This document shows positions 50,338 to 58,084 of a DNA stretch of 64,000 nucleotides, in pieces. This DNA comes from Ruegeria sp. TM1040 (lineage in GTDB: Bacteria; Pseudomonadota; Alphaproteobacteria; Rhodobacterales; Rhodobacteraceae), in NCBI RefSeq assembly GCF_000014065.1, contig NC_008044.1, positions 1,201,501 through 1,265,500 on the forward strand. The letters run 5' to 3'. The notes below the pieces were generated by a model. The model searched no databases and had not been told where the DNA came from. It saw only the letters and a program-made list of their open reading frames with translations. Position 1 is the first letter of the stretch, and each line of letters opens with the position of its first letter. Made by a program: the position numbers and the translations under genes.

Positions 50338-50922
50338 ATGGACGGAGACTTCAGGACAGAATTCGTAAGAGAGCCGCGGGCTCTGAAGCAGCACCCGGCT
50401 TTGGTGCTCAATGCGGATTATCGTCCTTTGTCATACTATCCCTTGTCACTCTGGCCATGGCAGGACGCCGTCAAAGCCGCATGGCTCGACCGGGTTGCCA
50501 TCGTGGCCGAGTATGACGAGGTTGTGCGCAGTCCCAGCACCGAAATCCGAATACCTTCGGTTGTGGTACTGAAAGATTTTGTCAAACCCCAAAAGCGCGT
50601 GGCCTTCACGCGCTTTAATTTATTCTTGCGCGACGAATTTCGCTGTCAGTACTGCGGCGCAAAGGGAGACCTTACCTTTGATCATGTGGTGCCGCGCGCC
50701 TCTGGGGGGATCACCAGCTGGGAGAACGTGGTCGCGGCCTGCTCGCGTTGCAACCTGAAGAAAGGCTCCAAACCGCTGCACCGTGCGGGCATGTCCCTGC
50801 GCAAACCGCCGCGCCGTCCGGGCGCGGAAGAGCTGCGCAATATGGGGCGGAAGTTTCCACCCGGATACCTGCATGAAAGCTGGATGGACTACCTCTATTG
50901 GGATAGTGAGCTTGAGGCTTGA
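50338..50922 (+). CDS. HNH endonuclease family protein
   Basis: The 194-residue protein has a C-terminal HNH domain: FRCQYCGAKGDLTFDHVVPR and then SWENVVAACSRCNLKKGSK, with two CxxC zinc pairs and the catalytic His in the DHVVPR context. The N-terminal region (LVLNADYRPLSYYPLSLWPW) is conserved in chromosomal HNH proteins of this type across alphaproteobacteria. It is not next to restriction or mobile genes, so a housekeeping nuclease role is more likely than defence. It ends at a bidirectional terminator. Confidence 0.88.
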   Translation: MDGDFRTEFVREPRALKQHPALVLNADYRPLSYYPLSLWPWQDAVKAAWLDRVAIVAEYDEVVRSPSTEIRIPSVVVLKDFVKPQKRVAFTRFNLFLRDEFRCQYCGAKGDLTFDHVVPRASGGITSWENVVAACSRCNLKKGSKPLHRAGMSLRKPPRRPGAEELRNMGRKFPPGYLHESWMDYLYWDSELEA

Positions 50923-50940
50923 AGCCCTTGATTTAAAAAG

Positions 50941-50969
50941 AAAAGCGCGCCATCGAGGGGCGCGCTTTT
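50941..50969. terminator. bidirectional intrinsic terminator
   Basis: AAAAGCGCGCC (50941-50951) and GGCGCGCTTTT (50959-50969) form a perfect 11-bp stem flanked by A and T runs. It lies between the convergent HNH gene and the ornithine cyclodeaminase gene. Confidence 0.9.
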
Positions 50970-50973
50970 GTCG

Positions 50974-52020
50974 TCAGGCCTTGGCGCGCTGCACCATGCC
51001 AAAGAGATCGCGCGGATCATCCGGGTCCGCCAGCATATCGAGATCGATGAAGTAGTCCGTCCCTTTGATCCGGTCGCGAATGTAGCGCAGGGCGGAGAAA
51101 TCCTCGATGGCAAAGCCGACGCTATCAAAGAGCGTGATTTGACGATCACCGGTGCGCCCCGGTTTCTGGCCTGAGATCACTTCCCACAGTTCGGTCACGG
51201 CAAAATCCTCGGGCATCTGCTGGATCTCACCCTCGACGCGGGTTTGCGGCGGGTATTCCACAAACACGTCCGACCGGTTGAGGATCCCGGGCGCAAGCTC
51301 GGTTTTGCCGGGGCAGTCGCCGCCAATCGCGTTGATATGCACACCGCTGCCGACCATGTTGTCGGTGAGGATCGTGGCATATTGCTTGTCGGCGGTGCAG
51401 GTGGTGAGGATCTGGGCGCCCTCGATCGCCTCTTCGGGGGTTTTGCAGATGGTGACATCCACCCCAAGCCCCGCGAGGTTCTGTGCACATTTCTCGGTCG
51501 CCGCCGGGTCTTTGTCATAAAGGCGCACGGCCTTGAGGCCGATGATGGCCTTCATCGCCAGCGTCTGGAATTCCGACTGTGCGCCATTTCCGATCATCGC
51601 CATCGTGTCGGCACCTTTGGGAGCGAGGTGCTTGGCCACCATGGCCGAGGTCGCAGCGGTGCGCAGCGCGGTCAGAATGGTCATCTCGGTCAACAGCACC
51701 GGATAGCCGGTATAGACATCCGCCAGCAGGCCGAAGGCGGTCACGGTCTGCAGCCCCTCAGAGGTGTTCTTGGGGTGGCCGTTGACGTATTTGAACCCAT
51801 AAGCCTCACCGTCTGAGGTCGGCATCAGTTCGATCACGCCGACATCGGAATGGCTGGCGACGCGGGGGGTCTTGTCAAAGAGTTCCCAGCGCTTGAAATC
51901 GGCCTCGATATAGTCGGCCAGATCACGCATCATATCCTCGATGCCAACATGATGAATGAGGCGCATCATGTTGTCTACGCTGACAAAAGGAACAAGGGCC
52001 TTATCGGAAGGTTGGGTCAT
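50974..52020 (-). CDS. ornithine cyclodeaminase
   Basis: The 348-residue protein converts ornithine to proline and ammonia with bound NAD. The Rossmann region contains AMIGNGAQSEFQ near residue 139 and the N-terminal substrate-binding part includes ELMPTSDGEAYGFKYVNGHP. Length is standard for OCD of the mu-crystallin family. The start (MTQPSDK) overlaps the ctlX stop by four bases. It is the last gene of the arginase-ctlX-ocd operon, giving a route from arginine to proline. Confidence 0.93.
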   Translation of the reverse strand: MTQPSDKALVPFVSVDNMMRLIHHVGIEDMMRDLADYIEADFKRWELFDKTPRVASHSDVGVIELMPTSDGEAYGFKYVNGHPKNTSEGLQTVTAFGLLADVYTGYPVLLTEMTILTALRTAATSAMVAKHLAPKGADTMAMIGNGAQSEFQTLAMKAIIGLKAVRLYDKDPAATEKCAQNLAGLGVDVTICKTPEEAIEGAQILTTCTADKQYATILTDNMVGSGVHINAIGGDCPGKTELAPGILNRSDVFVEYPPQTRVEGEIQQMPEDFAVTELWEVISGQKPGRTGDRQITLFDSVGFAIEDFSALRYIRDRIKGTDYFIDLDMLADPDDPRDLFGMVQRAKA

Positions 52021-52946
52021 TGCATGGTCCTTTGACGGGGGCTGAGGTGAATGCCGGCGAGCATGCAACGCACCGACCCACCGGCCGTTTCAAGTGTGGG
52101 AATGGAGAGCGGCAGCAATTCTGCCGAGCGTTCGATCACCGCCCGCTGGTCCGGGGTCAGCGCCTGTGCCGCGCGGGCAGAGAGCGCCAGCACGCGCCGG
52201 TGCCCAGTGAGTTCGAAGGTGTTGCCGAGAAAGTTCTGGATCTGCGCGGCAGACAGGTCGATGACGCTGCGCCCGCTTTCTTCGAGCCGCTGCCTGACTT
52301 CAGCGCGGCGGGTGGTATCGCGGATCATATCCAGACAGATCAGCGCATAGTCGGTACCGATACCCATCAGGACATTGGTGTGATACACGTCACGCCCCTG
52401 ATCGTCGCAGGCCTCGAAGACCATCGGTTCATAGTTGAAATGGGTGCAGAACCGCTCCAGCAGCACCGGATCCGCGCGGTTTGACTTTACCGTATAGGCA
52501 ATGCGCCCGATATGATCGAGCACCATGGCGCCGGTGCCTTCGAGCGACAGAGAGTCCTGTTCCAGGCCGGAATAGTCGATCACGTCCTGAACGCGATACT
52601 CCCGCTTCAGCATCTCGATCACGTCCCAGCGTCGCTCCCGGCGACGGTTGGGTGCAAACATCGGATAGACCGCCACATGACCACCGGCATGGGTGGAGAA
52701 CCAGTTGTTGGGAAAGACGGAATCGGGGGTGTCGCGGCTGGTGTCCTCGAACACATGAACCGTTACGCCAGCGTCGCGCAGCGCGGCGACCGCGCTGTCG
52801 AATTCCGCGATCGCGCGTGCGCTGATGGTGTCGGCATTGGTATCGGCCTGCGCCTGAAAGGCGTTGTCCCCTCGCGTTTCCGGGTTTGAGGTAAAATGAT
52901 GCGGGCGCACCATAACCACAGCTGCCGGAGCTTGAAGCGTGCTCAT
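52017..52946 (-). CDS. ctlX: citrulline utilization hydrolase CtlX (amidinotransferase fold)
   Basis: The 309-residue protein belongs to the arginine deiminase/amidinotransferase superfamily and matches the CtlX type: VMVRPHHFTSNPETRGDNAFQ at the N terminus, DSVFPNNWFSTHAGG near residue 74, the LEGTGAMVLDH segment, and the catalytic cysteine near the C terminus in GGSVRCMLAGIHL. It should hydrolyse a guanidino or ureido compound in the arginine/citrulline route. It overlaps arginase and ocd genes by four bases each (ATGA), a fully coupled operon. Confidence 0.88.
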   Translation of the reverse strand: MSTLQAPAAVVMVRPHHFTSNPETRGDNAFQAQADTNADTISARAIAEFDSAVAALRDAGVTVHVFEDTSRDTPDSVFPNNWFSTHAGGHVAVYPMFAPNRRRERRWDVIEMLKREYRVQDVIDYSGLEQDSLSLEGTGAMVLDHIGRIAYTVKSNRADPVLLERFCTHFNYEPMVFEACDDQGRDVYHTNVLMGIGTDYALICLDMIRDTTRRAEVRQRLEESGRSVIDLSAAQIQNFLGNTFELTGHRRVLALSARAAQALTPDQRAVIERSAELLPLSIPTLETAGGSVRCMLAGIHLSPRQRTMQ

Positions 52947-53872
52947 GTGTTGTAGCTCCGGGTCGGTCGGTCAAAGACGCGCCGCCCCATGGCAGAGGCA
53001 CAGAGATCCACCATCAGATGTGCTGTACGGCCACGCTCGTCGAGGAAGGGGTTGAGTTCCACCAAGTCCATCGAGGTCATCAAGCCGCTATCGTGCAAGA
53101 TTTCGCAGACCAGATGGCCTTCGCGCACGGTGGCGCCGCCGGGAACCGTGGTGCCCACGGCAGGCGCAACGGAGGGGTCGAGGAAATCCACATCCAGAGA
53201 CACATGCAGCATGCCGTTCTGCGCGGCGACCTTTTCAAGGAAGGCCGACAGCGGCCGGGCAATGCCATTTTCGTCAATGTCGCGCATGTCGTGGCGATGA
53301 ATGCCGACCTGCTCCATCGCTTCGCGTTCGGGAGTATCCACCGACCGCAGGCCGATCATGCAGACGTTTTCCGGCGGCACCGGGTTGGGCACGGGCGGGA
53401 AATTGTCGAACCGGGCCTGATTGGTGAAATAGCGCACCGGGCAGCCATGAAGATTGCCTGTTTCCGTGCTTTCGAGCGAGTGAAAGTCACTATGCGCGTC
53501 GAGCCAGAGGACAAACAGCGGTCGTCCCACGGTGGCGGCGTGGTTTGCGACCCCGTGCACGGTGCCCAGGGCAAGGGCGTGATCGCCGCCCAAGAAAATG
53601 GGCATGCCCCGCGCCATGGCCGCCTCGGCCGCTTCAGACAGGCTTTCGGTCCAGGCTCGCGTTAAATTTGGCTCGTGGAGTTTGCCGGTGCCATCGTCGG
53701 GGGCATGCGGGGCAGGGGTCACGTTGCCGATGTCCTCAACCGTATGGCCGAGGCTCTCGAGCGCCTGCGCGAGACCGGCAGTACGGTAGGCATCAGGGCC
53801 CATCAGACAGCCCGTGCGGCGCTTGCCGCTGTCAACGGGTGCGCCAACGAGAATACAGTGACGAGACGACAT
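52943..53872 (-). CDS. rocF: arginase
   Basis: Arginase hydrolyses arginine to ornithine and urea with a binuclear manganese centre. The 309-residue protein has the metal-binding blocks LGGDHALALG, WLDAHSDFHS and VSLDVDFLDPSVAP, and the HGCPVRYF segment. I chose the ATG at 53872 because AGGAGAT lies 5 bases upstream and the product matches the family N terminus. The frame continues open across the divergent Lrp gene but that part is shadow. First gene of the arginase-ctlX-ocd operon. Confidence 0.94.
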   Translation of the reverse strand: MSSRHCILVGAPVDSGKRRTGCLMGPDAYRTAGLAQALESLGHTVEDIGNVTPAPHAPDDGTGKLHEPNLTRAWTESLSEAAEAAMARGMPIFLGGDHALALGTVHGVANHAATVGRPLFVLWLDAHSDFHSLESTETGNLHGCPVRYFTNQARFDNFPPVPNPVPPENVCMIGLRSVDTPEREAMEQVGIHRHDMRDIDENGIARPLSAFLEKVAAQNGMLHVSLDVDFLDPSVAPAVGTTVPGGATVREGHLVCEILHDSGLMTSMDLVELNPFLDERGRTAHLMVDLCASAMGRRVFDRPTRSYNT

Positions 53873-53932
53873 CCGAGATCTCCTTGATTGAGGGTGTCTC
53901 TGATATTTCTCCGATTTGAGGTGGAATACAGA

Positions 53933-53945
53933 GAGCAAATTGCTC
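53933..53945. promoter_or_regulatory. palindromic operator candidate for the Lrp regulator
   Basis: GAGCAAATTGCTC is a perfect 13-base palindrome between the divergent arginase operon (start 53872) and the Lrp gene (start 53982). A further inverted repeat TCTCTG (53897-53902) / CAGAGA (53929-53934) overlaps its left edge. Lrp/AsnC proteins commonly bind such sites; binding is inferred from position. Confidence 0.45.
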
Positions 53946-53981
53946 ATAAGGGGAGCGGATACCACAAAACGGAGCCGATTC

Positions 53982-54413
53982 ATGGACAAAACGGATGAAC
54001 GCCTGATCGCGGCCCTGCGCCACGATGCCCGGGCTTCGCTCTCTGATCTGGCCATGCAGCTGGAGCTGTCGCGCACCACCGTCCGCACGCGGATCGAGCG
54101 GCTGCAATCGCGCGGGGATATTCTGGGCTTTACCGTGGTTCTGAAAGAGGACGTGCTGCGCGATCCGGTGCGAGGTCTGATGATGATCGGCATCGAGGGG
54201 CGCGGAGCGGCGCGGATTACCCGTCAGCTTCAGGGCTTGCCCGAAGTGCGCGCGATCCACACCACCAATGGGCGTTGGGATCTGATTGTGGAGCTCGGCA
54301 CAGAAACGCTGGAGACGCTGGATGAGGCGCTGGCAAAGATCCGCATGTTTGATGGGGTGGTGACCAGCGAGACAAACCTTCTTCTGGCCACCAAGAAAGA
54401 TAGTCGCGTCTAA
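53982..54413 (+). CDS. Lrp/AsnC family regulator of the arginine operon
   Basis: The 143-residue protein has the AsnC-type helix-turn-helix (MDKTDERLIAALRHDARASL, then LAMQLELSRTTVRTRIERLQ) and a RAM ligand-binding domain from about residue 65. GGAG lies 7 bases before the ATG at 53982. It is divergent from arginase-ctlX-ocd over 109 bp, which includes a palindromic site, so it most likely activates that operon in response to arginine or ornithine. This is inference from arrangement. Confidence 0.88.
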   Translation: MDKTDERLIAALRHDARASLSDLAMQLELSRTTVRTRIERLQSRGDILGFTVVLKEDVLRDPVRGLMMIGIEGRGAARITRQLQGLPEVRAIHTTNGRWDLIVELGTETLETLDEALAKIRMFDGVVTSETNLLLATKKDSRV

Positions 54414-54423
54414 GCGCCTGGGG

Positions 54424-54897
54424 TCAGGCGTTTTTGCGCGCGTGACGCGCAGCTGCAAACCAAAGCGCAGCCAATCCGAGCGAGATCACCGCGTTCCAGC
54501 CTGCCATGGAGAGGCCGAGCATCTCCCAGGGGATGTCGTCACAGCGGACAAGCGGTGCCGACATGATCTGCGACATCAGCTCATCTGCGCTGAGGCTTTC
54601 GATCGCGCCAGAGGTGCAGGTGGAGGGGCCTTCCCACCAACCTTGTTCGACACCCGCGTGAAAGGCCCCAATCGCCGAGGTGGCGAGTGCGGCCACCGCG
54701 CCGAGATAGGGCAGCACCGCGCCGGGAATGAGCAACGCCAGCGCGCCGACGCCAACTGCTGCGCCGTGAGGGTAGCGCTGCCAGATGCAGAGTTTGCAGG
54801 GCGCAAGCTCGCCAATGTATTGAAACGCAAAGGCGCCCAGCAGCAAGGCGGCAGAGCCACCGGCCGCGAGCAGGACGAGAAATCGGCTGAATGTCAT
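54424..54897 (-). CDS. disulfide bond formation protein B (DsbB family)
   Basis: The 157-residue protein has four membrane segments and two periplasmic cysteine pairs: Cys34/Cys37 in APCKLCIWQRYP and Cys94/Cys119 in the second loop. It should reoxidise DsbA-like thioredoxins and pass electrons to quinone. The start ATG at 54897 overlaps the YqaA-like gene stop (ATGA). It is convergent with the Lrp gene (10-bp gap). The upstream extension of the frame is not conserved. Confidence 0.9.
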   Translation of the reverse strand: MTFSRFLVLLAAGGSAALLLGAFAFQYIGELAPCKLCIWQRYPHGAAVGVGALALLIPGAVLPYLGAVAALATSAIGAFHAGVEQGWWEGPSTCTSGAIESLSADELMSQIMSAPLVRCDDIPWEMLGLSMAGWNAVISLGLAALWFAAARHARKNA

Positions 54898-55472
54898 AGA
54901 TACCTCAGTGCAAGAAAGCCACCAAACAGCAGCACACAAAAGACGGTGAACACCAGCCCCAGGCGTTTTTCAATAAACTCCCGCACTGGCGCGCCAAATT
55001 GCCACAAGAGCCCGGCCACGAGGAAGAACCGCAACGCCCGTGCCAGCAACGATGTGACCACGAATGTCATGATCGGCATGCCCGTCCAGCCCGACATGAT
55101 GGTGATGACCTTGTAGGGGAAGGGTGTCACCCCAGCGATCAGCACCGCCCAGAAGCCAAAGTCGTTAAAACGCTCGTTGAATTCGACCATCTTGTCGGCC
55201 TTGCCCATGGCCTCGAGGATCGGTTGGCCGATGCCTTCGTAAAAGAAGGCGCCGATTGCGTAGCCCATGAGCCCGCCGGCCACCGAGGAAAACAGCGCCA
55301 CCAAGGCGATCAGCCAGGCGCGAGAGGGCCGCGCAAGGATCATCGGGATCATCAGCACATCGGGCGGGATCGGAAAAACGGAGCTTTCGATGAAGGCCAC
55401 ACCGGCCAGCCACCACAGCGCATGGGGATGGTCGGCAAGGGCCATGGTCCGGTCATATAGGCGACGCAGCAT
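54894..55472 (-). CDS. YqaA/DedA-family membrane protein
   Basis: The 192-residue protein is a SNARE-associated/DedA-type inner-membrane protein of the YqaA group, with about four membrane segments and the glycine-rich AGGLMGYAIGAFFYEGIG and GVTPFPYKVITIMSGWTGMP blocks. DedA-related proteins act in lipid or proton-linked membrane transport, but the YqaA role is not defined. I chose the ATG at 55472 (MLRRLYDR); the frame stays open across tRNA-Leu, which cannot be coding. It is translationally coupled to dsbB. Confidence 0.85.
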   Translation of the reverse strand: MLRRLYDRTMALADHPHALWWLAGVAFIESSVFPIPPDVLMIPMILARPSRAWLIALVALFSSVAGGLMGYAIGAFFYEGIGQPILEAMGKADKMVEFNERFNDFGFWAVLIAGVTPFPYKVITIMSGWTGMPIMTFVVTSLLARALRFFLVAGLLWQFGAPVREFIEKRLGLVFTVFCVLLFGGFLALRYL

Positions 55473-55636
55473 TCGGGGGGAAACCTCAGAGACAAGCAAT
55501 GGGGCGGAGGTCGCATGTGCGCCCGCCCGGGTCAACTCTGCACTGCCGATGCACCCGGAGATGGGCGAATTTTCTGCATCCTTCCGCGATTTTGCCTCTG
55601 GACCTCGGCCTGCAGCAGCGCTAGGAAACAGGCGTT

Positions 55637-55722
55637 GCCCAAGTGGCGGAATGGTAGACGCAGGGGATTCAAAATCCCCCGCTGGTGACAGCGTGCCGGT
55701 TCGAGTCCGGCCTTGGGTACCA
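55637..55722 (+). tRNA. tRNA-Leu (anticodon CAA)
   Basis: An 86-base cloverleaf with a long variable arm. The acceptor GCCCAAG pairs with CTTGGGT (one G-U pair), followed by A and an encoded CCA. The anticodon stem GGGGA/TCCCC closes the loop TTCAAAA, so the anticodon is CAA. The T arm has GGTTCGAGTCC. Confidence 0.96.
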
Positions 55723-55747
55723 TCGCAAAGCATTGCTTTTGCATGAG

Positions 55748-55778
55748 AAAACCGCCGGTCGTAAGATCGGCGGTTTTT
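55748..55778. terminator. bidirectional intrinsic terminator
   Basis: AAAACCGCCG (55748-55757) and CGGCGGTTTT (55768-55777) form a perfect 10-bp stem with a 10-base loop and flanking A/T runs. It follows tRNA-Leu (plus) and the convergent GGDEF gene (minus). Confidence 0.88.
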
Positions 55779-55842
55779 CAGTTCCTGGGGGGTGTCCTGG
55801 TCTGTAGAGACATCCGAGGGCGTCTCGGGTCGTCGCTGTTCC

Positions 55843-57633
55843 TCAGGAAGGGGCGAGCTCAAGTGTCTCGTGCAACGTGATGTTGCGACCCGTCACCTTG
55901 GCCTGCAGCAGCGCTGAATCCGCGCGGCTCAACAAGGTGTCGAGGGTGCCTGCGGATGCTGCAACCGCAAGACCGATGGAAATCGTGACCTTCCCAAGAG
56001 ATTGCCCGCGATGGGCAATGGCCATCTTTGCGGTGCGGGTGCGAATGCCTTCGGCGATCTCATGCGCGGCATCGACGTCGTGATCCGGCAGGATCACCAC
56101 AAATTCCTCGCCGCCAAAGCGGTAACAGGAGCCGCTGTCGCCCACGACCTCGCGGAGTAACCCGGCAAAGCTTTGCATCACCGTATCCCCGGCCTCATGG
56201 CCAAACTCATCATTGATCCGCTTGAAGTGATCAATGTCGATCATCAGGCAGGCGGTCGGAAGGGTTGGCGGGTTTTGCACAAAATCGCCAAAGGCCACAT
56301 CCAGCGAGCGCCGGTTCAAAAGCCCGGTCAGAGGATCATGTTCGACCAGCTGCGAGAGCCGGGTGCGCAGATTGAGGTTCACGGCCGCAAGCGCGACGTT
56401 TTCAGCAATAAGCTCCAGATAGACCCGATCTTCGCGCGCAACCTCTGTCGAGGTCTCGGCGCCAGAGAAACTCAGAAGGCCGATGGTCTCGCCCTGAGCA
56501 GCGAGCGGAATGCACAGGGTCGAAACGTTCGGGTCAGCGAGATGGTTGCAAATCACATCTTCTTTTGATTCCAAGGCGCTATAATGAGCGCGTCCGCGGC
56601 GCAGGGCCCAGCAGGCCTCGCAGATGATCTCGAGCGGGTCGTCGAATGACGTCTGCCATCGGGACACACAGTTCAAGGTCTCGTGACCGTCAGCGCGCAG
56701 GTAGAGCGTGCCGGAGAGGTCGGGAAAGATCTGCGGCGCATACCGCGCAAGGACATCCCCCAGTTCGTCGAGAGACTGGCAGGCCTGAACCCGGTGCATG
56801 AGCTTCAGGATCAGATCCTTGATCTTGATGTCACGGCGGCGCTCGGCGTCGAGACGTTCCCGCTCGAGCCCGTTTTCGCGGAACACATGCACGGCGCGAT
56901 TGAGCTCACCAATCTCGTCCCGTCTGCGATCCAATGGCACCTCGACCTCGTAGTCCTGGCTGGCGAGGCGCTTTACGATGCCGGCCATGCGTGCCAGGGG
57001 CACCGCCACCCGGCGACGCAGGACAAAATAGAGTACGCCGAGGAAAACGGTGGCGGTGAGCGCGAGGGAGATCTGCGCAACGAATTCGAACCAGTCGCTG
57101 CGTTGATGTGCGGTGTCGAGCTCACGGTCTGTCCGGCTTTGCACCATCCGGCGGAACTGGACTACATCGTCAATGAGTTTGAGGTGGGCCTGGTAATGCG
57201 CGCCCCCGAACAAGAGCCCCCGCGCGCGGTCAATGTTGCCCGCTTGATAAGCTTTGATTGCCGCACGCTCCATCTCTTGCAGCGCATCTATATCCGCGAT
57301 GATCCGATTCAGAAATGCGGTCTCTTCCGGGGTGGTGCCAAGACGCGTGCCGTCGCGGGCGGACTCTTCCAGCGCCATTTCGGCCTGATCGGTCCGCTCA
57401 AAAGCCTCAAGATGATCCGGGTCGCCGCGCATCACATAAAGCCGTGCCTCGTCGGTGCGCAGCTCCGCTCCGATCGCAAGCTCTTCGCCCAACTCGTTCA
57501 GGATTAGATGTGTTTCAACCGCCATGCGTTCTTCGGCCGAGCTGTTGATCGACGCGATGAACGCGGCGCCCGACAACGCGGTCAGAAGAACAGTCAATCC
57601 GTAGGCCCAATTCGTGATCGTATTGATTTTCAT
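55843..57633 (-). CDS. membrane GGDEF diguanylate cyclase with HAMP and GAF domains
   Basis: The 596-residue protein should make cyclic di-GMP. It has a first membrane segment (about residues 10-30), a periplasmic helical sensor region (31-188), a second segment (about 190-208), a HAMP linker (209-262), a GAF-like domain (about 285-410) and a C-terminal GGDEF domain with the active motif GGEEF at 507-511. The usual inhibitory site RxxD five residues upstream is not kept; the aligned positions are both Gly in REVVGDSGSCYRFGGEEF. No EAL domain is present. It stands alone, convergent with tRNA-Leu. The signal sensed is unknown. Confidence 0.9.
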   Translation of the reverse strand: MKINTITNWAYGLTVLLTALSGAAFIASINSSAEERMAVETHLILNELGEELAIGAELRTDEARLYVMRGDPDHLEAFERTDQAEMALEESARDGTRLGTTPEETAFLNRIIADIDALQEMERAAIKAYQAGNIDRARGLLFGGAHYQAHLKLIDDVVQFRRMVQSRTDRELDTAHQRSDWFEFVAQISLALTATVFLGVLYFVLRRRVAVPLARMAGIVKRLASQDYEVEVPLDRRRDEIGELNRAVHVFRENGLERERLDAERRRDIKIKDLILKLMHRVQACQSLDELGDVLARYAPQIFPDLSGTLYLRADGHETLNCVSRWQTSFDDPLEIICEACWALRRGRAHYSALESKEDVICNHLADPNVSTLCIPLAAQGETIGLLSFSGAETSTEVAREDRVYLELIAENVALAAVNLNLRTRLSQLVEHDPLTGLLNRRSLDVAFGDFVQNPPTLPTACLMIDIDHFKRINDEFGHEAGDTVMQSFAGLLREVVGDSGSCYRFGGEEFVVILPDHDVDAAHEIAEGIRTRTAKMAIAHRGQSLGKVTISIGLAVAASAGTLDTLLSRADSALLQAKVTGRNITLHETLELAPS

Positions 57634-58084
57634 TCGAAAGTTCCAAAATTGACAAGACCCCGGCAGGGAATCGAATTTACGGATAATTTAAATATAAGAG
57701 TTTTTGAAGAAGTCCCGCGAAAGGAAATTCGCCAGAGCGCAAGGTTTTGGAAACTGAGGGCCTTGGGACACAGGATATTTTTGTCAAGAATTGCCAAATC
57801 GCCCGTGTTAGAGTCGGGTATGACCCTTGGGCTTCGCAGAGGATTTTAGCCCTTGCTGCGCGCCCGGCGCTGCGCGGGTTTCGGTCGAACTTTGGTTTCT
57901 TGAAACCTGCAGGCCACACCTGCGCGCGGGTGCGACGACGCCGTTTACACCATCCGTGAAGTGAGGTCAGCCCTTTTACAGAGAGGGTCGAAATTTGTCA
58001 CAACGCGCCCACGCCCTGGTGGAACTGCGCCGAGGGTCTGATCCCCCAGCACAGATCGCGTATCGGCACCTTGCGCGGCGCAGA
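57634..58084. other. intergenic region, no gene supported
   Basis: The part next to the GGDEF gene (57650-57720) is AT-rich and probably holds its promoter. The rest has short frames of skewed composition only. I see no tRNA, repeat or convincing terminator in it. Confidence 0.6.

Noticed and set aside
50338-50922. HNH protein as a defence or mobile-element nuclease
   Set aside because: No restriction, toxin or mobile genes adjoin it, and the conserved N-terminal region suggests a chromosomal housekeeping type.
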